Source: Actinomycetota bacterium (GTDB taxonomy: Bacteria > Actinomycetota > Acidimicrobiia > Acidimicrobiales > Ilumatobacteraceae). From it: 6,051 nucleotides of DNA. How positions within the stretch are numbered: position 1 is the stretch's first letter; every line of letters begins with the position of its first letter. The position numbers and the translations under genes are program-made. Positions 1 to 6,051 of this stretch are shown here, in pieces. The DNA lies in assembly GCA_005801025.1 (NCBI GenBank), contig SYDZ01000262.1, forward strand, positions 1 to 6,051, read 5' to 3'. The notes under the pieces were generated by a model that worked only from the letters and a program-made list of their open reading frames with translations, was not told the origin of the DNA and searched no databases.

Positions 1-174
1 CACTTGCACTATCGCTCAGTTGACGTGAGCACCATTAAAGAATTAGTAAAACGTTGGTATGTAGGAAGCGACAACGTGCGCGAATTCAAAGTTGGTAAAC
101 ACCGTGCCCTTGATGACGTTCATGAAAGCATCGCGGAATTACGCTTCTACCGCGAGAAAGTTTTTATTCCATGA
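1..174 (+). CDS. orn: Oligoribonuclease, C-terminal part (5' end outside window)
   Basis: This is the last 57 codons of a gene that begins before the window, read in frame 1 and ending at TGA 172-174. Orn is a cytosolic 3'-to-5' exoribonuclease of the DEDDh family. It finishes RNA decay by cutting di- to pentanucleotides to mononucleotides, and in many bacteria it also clears pGpG. The visible part matches the family's C-terminus: DVSTIKELVKRW near the beginning, then KHRALDDVHESIAELRFYRE, where E. coli Orn has HQALDDIRESVAELAYYRE. The last two catalytic residues of the DEDDh set are present as His34 and Asp39 of this fragment; the earlier D-E-D residues lie upstream. The stop codon overlaps the next ATG (ATGA, 171-174), suggesting translational coupling. 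I see no damage in this part. Confidence 0.95.
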   Translation, partial: HLHYRSVDVSTIKELVKRWYVGSDNVREFKVGKHRALDDVHESIAELRFYREKVFIP

Positions 175-1232
175 CCGGAGTAGTCCCCCGACCACTTAAA
201 CAAGAGCAACTGCCTGCGAGTGACGAGATCCTAGAGATTGCTCCTGGTGTTTTGCGCGCCCAATTACCGATCTCGATTCCAGGTCTCGGTCACGTCAATA
301 TGTACATTCTTGAGGATGAACGTGGTGTGACATTGGTTGACCCTGGTCTGCCAGAAAAAAGTAGTTACGAAGTCGTCAAGAAACGGCTAGATCAAGTCGG
401 TGTTCCTCTCAAGCGAGTGCATTCGGTGATTGTCACCCATAGCCATCCCGACCACTTCGGCGGAGCTCATTGGCTGCAGGCTGATACGGGTTGCGACATC
501 ATCACTCACGAAAAGTTTCGTGTGTTTTGGGATCCCTCCGAACCACCCGATGCCGACATTGACGATGTAGAAATACGCTCCAAGCCACGCATGCCGTGGG
601 ATGCTCCTCCTTGGGGTGGACCAGGTATGGAGATTCCTTGGAAACGGCGCGCCCGGATCGCCGTCACTCGCAAAATACCGCGCCTCCTGCGGTTGCCAAC
701 GCCGACAGTGCGACTCGCTGATGCACAGCATTTTCGTTTTGCCCGTCGCGATTGGGTGGCAGTACACACTCCGGGCCACACTGCCGATCACTTATGCCTC
801 TTTGACCCAGAACATGGTCTGATGCTCTGCGGCGATCATGTCTTGCCAACAATCACTCCCCATATCAGCGGACTCATTCGTGCCAATGATCCGCTCAACT
901 TATTCTTTGAGTCCTTAGACAAAGTGGCGGCCTTTGGGCCGCAAGTGAAATTGGCTTTGCCTGCCCACGGAAATGTTTTCAGTGACCTTGCTGGCCGCGC
1001 CAATGAAATTAAGGAACATCATGTGGGCCGTCTTCAACGACTGCGCGATGCCTGTATTGAACTCGGTCGCCCGGCAACCGTGATGGATATGTCCACCTAT
1101 CTTTTCTCGCCTCGCTCTCAGGGTGGCATGGCCGACAGTGAGACTTTTGCCCACTTGGAACATTTGCGTTTAATAGGCGAGATGGAACGCACTGAATCTG
1201 ATGGTCAATACCAATACATCCTGAAGGGTTAA
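171..1232 (+). CDS. LACTB2-like MBL-fold metallo-hydrolase
   Basis: A 353-residue metallo-beta-lactamase-fold hydrolase, probably cytosolic since no signal peptide is seen. The zinc-site residues are all present: THSHPDH at 89-95 (His90, His92, Asp94, His95), His203 in HTPGHTADH, Asp222 in CGDHVLP, and His266 in PAHG. After the last ligand comes a helical segment (about 275-300) and a region resembling the winged-helix tail of LACTB2 and related proteins (about 300-353). These relatives hydrolyse thioesters, lactones, phosphodiesters or RNA, so the substrate cannot be called from sequence. Residues about 118-185 form an insert rich in Pro, Trp, Asp and Arg between the HxHxDH motif and the next core strand; it may cover the active site. 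The ATG overlaps the orn stop, and the upstream ribosome-binding signal is weak (GAGAAAG, 154-160), which fits coupled translation from orn. The gene looks intact. Confidence 0.9.
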   Translation: MTGVVPRPLKQEQLPASDEILEIAPGVLRAQLPISIPGLGHVNMYILEDERGVTLVDPGLPEKSSYEVVKKRLDQVGVPLKRVHSVIVTHSHPDHFGGAHWLQADTGCDIITHEKFRVFWDPSEPPDADIDDVEIRSKPRMPWDAPPWGGPGMEIPWKRRARIAVTRKIPRLLRLPTPTVRLADAQHFRFARRDWVAVHTPGHTADHLCLFDPEHGLMLCGDHVLPTITPHISGLIRANDPLNLFFESLDKVAAFGPQVKLALPAHGNVFSDLAGRANEIKEHHVGRLQRLRDACIELGRPATVMDMSTYLFSPRSQGGMADSETFAHLEHLRLIGEMERTESDGQYQYILKG

Positions 1233-1245
1233 TCGGTTTTATGCT

Positions 1246-2745
1246 GTGGATGTGACCGCCCCAGCAAATGTTCTATTGATCACTTTGGATCAATTCCGTG
1301 GTGACGCTTTATCGTGCGCGAATCACCCTTCGGTCACGACCCCACATCTCGATGCATTGGCAAGTGCAGGTGTGCGTTTCGCACGTCACTACACCCAATC
1401 CACACCGTGCGCACCAGGGCGCGCTGGTTTGTACACGGGGATGTACCAAATGAATCATCGTGTCGTAGCTAACGGCACTCCACTTGACGATCGCTTTGAC
1501 AATGTGGCACGCCTGGCGCAACGATCCGGACGACAAGGCGCACTTTTCGGTTACACCGATCAATCTGTTGATCCGCGCATCACCCTGAGTGCTGATGATC
1601 CACGGCTACAAACATATGAAGGTCTCCTCCCCGGTTTCACCTGGGAACTTGATCTGACTGGACCACATCGCCCATGGGTCAATTTCCTGAAAGCCAACGG
1701 CTACGACGTATCTGCGGGTCACATGCATCTACTCGCAACAGAACACGAGCGTCCTGTTGAGCACAGTGTCTCCAGATTCATGACTGACCATCTCATTGAA
1801 TGGTTAGAGAACCAAACGACAACTGCTCAGGCACCGTGGTTTGCACACGCTAGTTATCTGCGCCCACATCCGCCATATTCTGCGCCGCGTGATTTCACTT
1901 CCATGTATGACCCCGCCGATGTCGGTATGCCCATCGCACCAAGCTCTGACCGTCACCCATTCCACGATGTTTTATTAGGTGTTCGCTCTGTCACCGCTCC
2001 CAGCGATGAAGCTGAACTGCGATACATGCGCTCACAATATTTCGCCATGATCTCAGCCGTTGACGCCGAAATGGGACGCCTCTGGGATGCCTTAAAACGA
2101 CTAGGCGCGTGGGAAAACACAGTCATCATTGTCACTGCTGATCATGGAGAACAACTTGGTGATCACGGACTCAAAGACAAAGTTGGGTGGTTCGAACAAA
2201 GCCATCACATTCCACTTCTTTGGCGGGATCCCACACAGACCGCGATTCATGGAACTGTGGTGCAACACTTCACTGAAAGTGTTGATGTGCTGCCAACTTT
2301 GGCCGATGTCTGGGGTCAACCCGTGCCATTGCAATGCGACGGACATTCGTTGACACCATTTTTGCAAGGTGCGACGCCACACGTTTGGCGAGAAGCGGCT
2401 TCATGGGAATTCGACTGGCGATCGGCTTTGATTCCGCATCTCAACAATCAATGGCCATGGGATGATCGTCTGACGACGAGCCATCTTGTGGTTCACCGCA
2501 CGCAGGACACTGCGTATGTGCAATTTGGTGATGGTTCATATCTGTGTTTTGACATCGCCCTTGATCCGACGTGGCGCACCCCTGTGACCGACCCGAAACG
2601 GATATTAGATATGGCGCGGCGAATGTTGGTCTGGCGCAGTTGCCATACAAATCGGACACTTAGCGGTCTGCTCATCGACAACGGTGGGGTTGGACAGTGG
2701 CCTTTGGGAGTAAGTTGGAAAGATACACAAGGAGACATGACATGA
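1246..2745 (+). CDS. Sulfatase / phosphonate monoester hydrolase-type enzyme (Cys, formylglycine class)
   Basis: A 499-residue member of the alkaline-phosphatase superfamily, arylsulfatase/phosphonate monoester hydrolase (PMH) branch. These enzymes cleave sulfate monoesters, phosphate diesters or phosphonate monoesters using a Cys matured to formylglycine. All the active-site positions known from Burkholderia and Rhizobium PMH have counterparts: Asp14-Gln15 (LDQFRGD), Cys55 in CAPGR, Asn76 (NGTPL), Thr104 (GYTDQ), His208 (RPHPPY), Asp299-His300 (TADHGEQLGDHGL) and Lys312. The maturation motif is CAPGR instead of the usual CxPSR, which still fits CxPxR. Length is close to PMH (about 510). No signal peptide is visible. 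The start is uncertain: GTG 1246 and GTG 1252 are both possible, because an in-frame TGA at 1222 blocks anything much further upstream and neither has a well-spaced ribosome-binding site. The 3' end overlaps the next gene by ATGA. The true substrate is unknown; plain sulfatase or phosphodiesterase are both open. Confidence 0.88.
   Translation: MDVTAPANVLLITLDQFRGDALSCANHPSVTTPHLDALASAGVRFARHYTQSTPCAPGRAGLYTGMYQMNHRVVANGTPLDDRFDNVARLAQRSGRQGALFGYTDQSVDPRITLSADDPRLQTYEGLLPGFTWELDLTGPHRPWVNFLKANGYDVSAGHMHLLATEHERPVEHSVSRFMTDHLIEWLENQTTTAQAPWFAHASYLRPHPPYSAPRDFTSMYDPADVGMPIAPSSDRHPFHDVLLGVRSVTAPSDEAELRYMRSQYFAMISAVDAEMGRLWDALKRLGAWENTVIIVTADHGEQLGDHGLKDKVGWFEQSHHIPLLWRDPTQTAIHGTVVQHFTESVDVLPTLADVWGQPVPLQCDGHSLTPFLQGATPHVWREAASWEFDWRSALIPHLNNQWPWDDRLTTSHLVVHRTQDTAYVQFGDGSYLCFDIALDPTWRTPVTDPKRILDMARRMLVWRSCHTNRTLSGLLIDNGGVGQWPLGVSWKDTQGDMT
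2729..2734 (+). promoter_or_regulatory. Ribosome-binding site of the TIGR03085-like gene
   Basis: AAGGAG lies seven bases before ATG 2742, inside the end of the sulfatase reading frame. It is the best Shine-Dalgarno match among the starts in this window, and it selects ATG 2742 over the in-frame ATG 2697. Confidence 0.85.
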
Positions 2746-3371
2746 ATGCAGCGCAACTAGAACGCCAAGCTCTCTGCGACCTCTTCACGGAAGTCGGACC
2801 AGATGCGCCAACACTGTGTGCAGGTTGGACAACAAAAGATTTAGCCGCGCACCTCGTCGTTCGCGATCGCCGTCCCGACGCGGCGGCAGGACTCGTGATC
2901 AAAAAGTTGGCAGGGTATGGTGATCGCGTTCGCTTATCAGCCAAGAACCGACCATGGGAAAAACTCATCACATCAGTCCGCCAGGGTCCTGGTCGTTTGT
3001 CGCCGATACGTCTTTCGGCTCTTGATCGCCTGACGAACACCATTGAATACTTCGTGCACCTCGAAGATGTTCGGCGCGCTGTTGCTGGTTGGACTCCCCG
3101 AGAACTTCCTGCCGCTGTCAAAGAGCAACTGAATCAGTCCATTTCTAAAGGTGCAGGGCTGTTTGCTCGTAAAGCCCCGTGTGGTCTCATTCTCAAAACC
3201 TCTGATGGACAAACGGTTGTGGCCAAGAAGGGCGAGCCTGCGGTGACTATCAGTGGCGATGTGGGCGAAGTGATTTTGTTTCTCTATGGTCGTCAAGCAC
3301 AGGCGAAAGTTTCCTTGTCAGGCCCTGATGACTTAGTAGAGATGGTCCGCAATACCGCGTTTGGTATCTAG
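2742..3371 (+). CDS. TIGR03085-like metal-binding protein (DinB/maleylpyruvate isomerase-type fold)
   Basis: A 209-residue protein resembling the TIGR03085 family, found mainly in Actinobacteria and of unknown function. The N-terminal half matches the DinB/mycothiol-dependent maleylpyruvate isomerase four-helix fold: LCAGWTTKDLAAHLVVRDRRPDAAAG (25-50), then EYFVHLEDVRRA (102-113). His37 with Glu102 and His106 (ExxxH) line up with the usual metal-binding triad. The C-terminal part (about 148-209) resembles the small alpha/beta domain that follows in this family. Some relatives use mycothiol, but nothing here proves it. An in-frame ATG at 2697 would add 15 residues lying inside the previous gene; I chose ATG 2742 because AAGGAG at 2729-2734 sits seven bases upstream and the ATG overlaps the sulfatase stop as ATGA. 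Tight coupling hints at a joint role with that enzyme, which remains inference. Confidence 0.85.
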   Translation: MNAAQLERQALCDLFTEVGPDAPTLCAGWTTKDLAAHLVVRDRRPDAAAGLVIKKLAGYGDRVRLSAKNRPWEKLITSVRQGPGRLSPIRLSALDRLTNTIEYFVHLEDVRRAVAGWTPRELPAAVKEQLNQSISKGAGLFARKAPCGLILKTSDGQTVVAKKGEPAVTISGDVGEVILFLYGRQAQAKVSLSGPDDLVEMVRNTAFGI

Positions 3372-3376
3372 ATAGA

Positions 3377-3409
3377 AGGTCAATCCTTAAAAGATGGCAA
3401 GATTGACCT
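3377..3409 (+). repeat. Stem-loop before the GH3 start
   Basis: AGGTCAATC (3377-3385) and GATTGACCT (3401-3409) are perfect 9-base inverted repeats separated by 15 bases. The right arm ends one base before GTG 3411, and the left arm includes part of the only purine-rich ribosome-binding candidate (AGAAGG, 3374-3379). There is no T-run after it, so it does not look like an intrinsic terminator. As RNA it could hide the ribosome-binding site or the start; as DNA it could be an operator. A separate 10-base palindrome, TATCTAGATA (3365-3374), covers the upstream gene's stop. An inverted repeat of this size is not rare by chance in 6 kb, so position is the main argument. Confidence 0.5.
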
Positions 3410-3410
3410 C

Positions 3411-5951
3411 GTGACGCGTGATCTCGAGGCCCTCATCACCCTGATGACGATTGAGGAAAAAGCCTCACTCACCACAGGAAGCACAATGTGGACAACCAAG
3501 TCCGTGGAGAACCACAACATCCCTTCAGTGATCGTCACTGATGGTCCAGCGGGTGCACGAGGGGCCACTATTCCAGGCGTCGGTCAACAAGTCGCCACTC
3601 TCTGCATCCCATGTGGTTCGGCGCTCGGAGCAACTTTTGATGCACCTTTAGTTGAGGAGTTGGGAATCGCTCTTGGGCACCAGGCGCGCTCCAAGGGAGC
3701 TCGCGTATTGCTTGCCCCAACGGTCAACCTCCCCCGCTCACCACTCTTCGGTCGCAGTTTTGAGTGCTATTCAGAGGACCCCTTGTTGGCGGGAAAACTG
3801 GCAGCATCTTTTATACGTGGCGTTCAGTCGCAAAATGTTGCGACGACTGTCAAACACCTTGTCGGCAACGAGGCCGAATTTGAACGCCACACAATCAACA
3901 GTGTCATTGATCAACGCACATTGCGCGAACTGTATTTGCTGCCTTTCGAACTCGCCGTACGTGAAGGTGGAACGCTCGGCATCATGACGTCTTACAACCG
4001 TATGAACGGTACATATTGCGCCGAGAATCACGAACTTCTGCAACGCATCTTGCGTGATGAGTGGGGCTTTGAAGGATTCGTCGTCACGGATTGGTTCGCT
4101 GTCACATCTACCAAGGGTGCAGCACGCGCGGGCCTTGATCTCGAGATGCCAGCACCGCCGCGTGCCTATGGAAAAGTTTTAGCCGAGGCTGTACGCGCGG
4201 GTCAGGTTGACGAGGAGGAACTCAATCGCGCGGTACGAACATTGCTGACAACATTTGATCGCCTGGGGGCACTTGATGATGCCCCGATGGAAGCACAGGC
4301 CATTGACCTACCGGAGCATCGTGCGCTAGCGCGCCGCGCCGCTATTGGATCAATGGTTCTCTTGCGCAACGAGCCTGTGAATGGAACGAAACTCCTACCG
4401 CTCACCGCTTCTACGATCAAGTCCATTGCCGTCATCGGACCCAATGCTGAACAAGCGCGCATCATGGGTGGCGGATCAGCCGAGGTTCAGCCCCACCACC
4501 GCACTTCAATAATTGAAGTGCTCCAGAAGCGCCTCGGTGATCGGGTCAAAATTTTCCACGAGGCCGGTGGCCACATTGATAAGAGCACTCCGATCATCAA
4601 TGCCCGACATGTACGCACACCGAGTGGTGAGCCTGGCTTTGACATCGCAATTCGTGATGGCGCTGGTGAAAGTGGGGCCATACTCGCACGAATTATTCGT
4701 CCCGATGGTCGCATCATCCTCGTCCCACATAATGATCCTGGTGTTCCGTCATCTGGCTATCACTTCACAGCGACGGGCGTGATCACTGTTGAGTCAACTG
4801 GTCAGTACATTGTCTCACTCGTTGAATTCAGTCCGTGCAAACTTTTTGTGGATGGAGAGTGCGCCATTGACGGCGCCACGACAACTCCGAAACGTGGAAC
4901 AGCCTTTATGGGCAACGGCAGCGAAGAACTGACCGCTGTGATCAACCTCGTTGCTGGTCAGTCTCATGATTTCGTCCTTGAGTGTGACGCAACAAAGAAG
5001 CAATGGTTTCAAGGTGCCCAGATCGGCATGCAATACATTGATATCGAGGATCCGGTTGAGCGAGCAGCATCTTTGGCTGCCGAATGCGATGTCGCAGTCG
5101 TTGTTGTTGGCACCACAGATGACTGGGAAAGTGAAGGTCACGACCGCGCCACGCTTGACCTTCCTGGTCGGCAGGTTGAGTTAATCCGTGCAGTTGCTCA
5201 GGCAAACAAAAAGACTGTTGTGCTCGTCAACTCGGGCGCGCCTGTTGACATGTCGTGGGTTGATGAAGTTCCTTCCGTAGTTCAGGTGTGGTTTGGTGGT
5301 CAAGAAATGTCTGACGCCGTCGTGGATGTTTTAATAGGTGACGCTGACCCAGGTGGTCGATTACCAATAACGATTCCTGAATGTATTGAGCACACACCCG
5401 CCTATGGAAACTTTCCCGGCGAACATGGTCAAGTCCGATATGGGGAGGGACTGTTTATGGGTTACCGATGGTATGAGTCCCGTCGTCTTCCCGTTCGCTT
5501 TCCTTTTGGATACGGCTTGTCCTACACAACTTTTCAGATTGGCGAACCAGACTGCGATACCACTGAAATCCAAGTTGGTGAGAATGTCAAGATTCGTGTG
5601 CCAGTGACCAACACCGGCGATCGATCGGGCTCACATGTCATTCAGTTCTATGTCGCACCCTTGAAAGCGTTGGTTCAACGACCCAAGCAAGAACTCAAAG
5701 CATTTGTCAAAGTGCAACTTGCTGCCAGAGAAACGAAGTCCGTGGTCATTGAATTATCGCCACGAGATTTCTCTTATTGGGATCCGAGCGACTATCGCGA
5801 TTCATCAACTGATGCACAGCACATAGATTCTGCAAAAAGCCTTGGTCATTGGCAACTTGATACGGGTATCTATACGGTCCGTATCGGTTCGTCGTCGGCA
5901 ACTATTGAGCATGAAATAAATGTTTCAATCAATGACAACCTAAGGGACTGA
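3411..5951 (+). CDS. Glycoside hydrolase family 3, beta-glucosidase type, with PA14 insert
   Basis: An 846-residue GH3 enzyme that should release a terminal beta-linked sugar, most often glucose, by a retaining mechanism. Order of domains: TIM barrel (about 1-290), first half of the alpha/beta sandwich (about 305-390), a PA14 domain (about 395-545, including GYHFTATG and KLFVDGECAIDG), the rest of the sandwich (about 550-700), and a C-terminal FnIII-like domain (about 715-840, with NTGDRSG). Sugar-site residues seen: Asp44 (TDGPAGAR), Arg115 (FGRSFE), Lys148-His149, Tyr195, and the nucleophile Asp227 in VVTDWFA. The probable acid/base is Glu575 in WESEGHDR, as in PA14-containing beta-glucosidases. 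No signal peptide is seen, so a cytosolic enzyme acting on imported glycosides is likely. The GTG start follows a stem-loop and a seven-codon upstream ORF; ATG 3441 is an internal alternative but would remove conserved N-terminal sequence. Exact sugar specificity is not readable. Confidence 0.93.
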   Translation: MTRDLEALITLMTIEEKASLTTGSTMWTTKSVENHNIPSVIVTDGPAGARGATIPGVGQQVATLCIPCGSALGATFDAPLVEELGIALGHQARSKGARVLLAPTVNLPRSPLFGRSFECYSEDPLLAGKLAASFIRGVQSQNVATTVKHLVGNEAEFERHTINSVIDQRTLRELYLLPFELAVREGGTLGIMTSYNRMNGTYCAENHELLQRILRDEWGFEGFVVTDWFAVTSTKGAARAGLDLEMPAPPRAYGKVLAEAVRAGQVDEEELNRAVRTLLTTFDRLGALDDAPMEAQAIDLPEHRALARRAAIGSMVLLRNEPVNGTKLLPLTASTIKSIAVIGPNAEQARIMGGGSAEVQPHHRTSIIEVLQKRLGDRVKIFHEAGGHIDKSTPIINARHVRTPSGEPGFDIAIRDGAGESGAILARIIRPDGRIILVPHNDPGVPSSGYHFTATGVITVESTGQYIVSLVEFSPCKLFVDGECAIDGATTTPKRGTAFMGNGSEELTAVINLVAGQSHDFVLECDATKKQWFQGAQIGMQYIDIEDPVERAASLAAECDVAVVVVGTTDDWESEGHDRATLDLPGRQVELIRAVAQANKKTVVLVNSGAPVDMSWVDEVPSVVQVWFGGQEMSDAVVDVLIGDADPGGRLPITIPECIEHTPAYGNFPGEHGQVRYGEGLFMGYRWYESRRLPVRFPFGYGLSYTTFQIGEPDCDTTEIQVGENVKIRVPVTNTGDRSGSHVIQFYVAPLKALVQRPKQELKAFVKVQLAARETKSVVIELSPRDFSYWDPSDYRDSSTDAQHIDSAKSLGHWQLDTGIYTVRIGSSSATIEHEINVSINDNLRD
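4501..4521. repeat. 21-bp palindrome inside the GH3 gene
   Basis: GCACTTCAAT (4501-4510) and ATTGAAGTGC (4512-4521) are perfect inverted repeats around a single base, A4511. They lie in the codons for residues 364-371 of the GH3 protein, between the sandwich strands and the PA14 insert. An odd-length, two-fold symmetric site of this kind resembles an operator for a dimeric regulator, though with a one-base loop it would make a poor RNA hairpin. Perfect 10-bp arms at such close spacing are unlikely by chance in 6 kb (a rough estimate of about 0.02 expected). Function is unknown. Confidence 0.6.
5942..5947 (+). promoter_or_regulatory. Ribosome-binding site of the downstream MBL gene
   Basis: AAGGGA lies eight bases before ATG 5956, inside the last codons of the GH3 gene. 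It supports ATG 5956 over the second in-frame ATG at 5965. Confidence 0.7.
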
Positions 5952-5955
5952 ACCC

Positions 5956-6051
5956 ATGAGCAAAATGCTTCTTCGGCGTCTTGATGATTATCAAAGTTGG
6001 CAAGTTTCATTTGCAGGTGCTTCAGTTTTAATTGATCCATGGCTGACCTCC
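5956..6051 (+). CDS. UlaG-like MBL-fold hydrolase, N-terminal fragment (runs off the window)
   Basis: Only the first 32 codons are present. The fragment, from MSKMLLRRLDDYQSWQ to VLIDPWLTS, resembles the opening strands of UlaG-like and other Lactamase_B_2-type MBL hydrolases, in which a short beta strand leads to a V/I-L-I-D-P-W-L turn before the metal-binding motifs. The HxHxDH motif lies beyond the window, so metal binding cannot be checked. It starts four bases after the GH3 stop with a good ribosome-binding site, so it is probably in the same transcript. It is a different MBL type from the gene at 171-1232. Family is likely; function is open. Confidence 0.65.
   Translation, partial: MSKMLLRRLDDYQSWQVSFAGASVLIDPWLTS

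Noticed and set aside
175..260. tRNA gene after orn, as found in some actinobacteria
   Set aside because: No cloverleaf or T-loop pattern is present; the MBL reading frame begins inside the orn stop.
387..791. 134-codon open frame on the - strand
   Set aside because: Antisense to the zinc-site region of the MBL gene; no recognisable motif and no ribosome-binding site favouring it.
2263..2284. 8-bp inverted repeat CAACACTT/AAGTGTTG with a 6-base spacer inside the sulfatase gene
   Set aside because: Arms of this length and spacing are expected about once or twice by chance in 6 kb, and the position has no regulatory meaning.
2322..2337. Short palindrome CATTGCAATG within the sulfatase gene
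   Set aside because: Only 10 bases, does not extend outward, and is common by chance.
2672..3121. 149-codon open frame on the - strand
   Set aside because: It lies opposite two well-supported genes, shows low-complexity Arg/Ser-rich sequence typical of an antisense shadow, and matches no family I recognise.
3377..3409. Intrinsic terminator between the TIGR03085-like and GH3 genes
   Set aside because: The stem is only moderately GC-rich and no T-run follows; the right arm runs into the GH3 start instead.

Overview
This window looks like actinobacterial chromosome of moderate GC (roughly half, judged by eye). The lineage call rests on three points: an oligoribonuclease with an E. coli-like C-terminus, a TIGR03085-type DinB/maleylpyruvate-isomerase-like protein (a family known mainly from Actinobacteria), and a LACTB2-like metallo-beta-lactamase hydrolase of a kind common in actinobacteria. 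With GC near 50% it does not resemble high-GC Streptomyces or Mycobacterium. A freshwater or marine small-genome actinobacterium is possible, but the genus cannot be read from the sequence.

All six genes are on the + strand and tightly packed. (1) The 3' end of orn (1-174). (2) A LACTB2-like MBL-fold hydrolase (171-1232), overlapping orn by ATGA. (3) A sulfatase/phosphonate monoester hydrolase-type enzyme (1246-2745) with a Cys nucleophile motif of the formylglycine type. (4) A TIGR03085-like metal-binding protein (2742-3371), overlapping the previous gene by ATGA. (5) A large GH3 beta-glucosidase-type enzyme with a PA14 insert and a C-terminal FnIII-like domain (3411-5951). (6) The first 32 codons of a second, UlaG-like MBL-fold protein (5956 to the window end). 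The only gaps between genes are 13, 39 and 4 bases, so one transcription unit with translational coupling is likely. No promoter, terminator, tRNA, mobile element or CRISPR array is visible.

Apart from Orn, the set is a group of hydrolases that appear cytosolic: none has an obvious N-terminal signal peptide. A sulfatase/phosphodiesterase-like enzyme, a beta-glycosidase and two MBL hydrolases in one run could act in sequence on an imported conjugated glycoside or ester, but no transporter or regulator is in view and this is inference only.

The most unusual non-coding signals are three. There is a 21-bp palindrome (10-bp arms around one base) inside the GH3 gene at 4501-4521. A 9-bp stem-loop ends one base before the GH3 GTG start. 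Two GTG-start genes also lie where a tiny upstream ORF ends in GTGA. I saw no clear sign of a defence system or other wholly new system.
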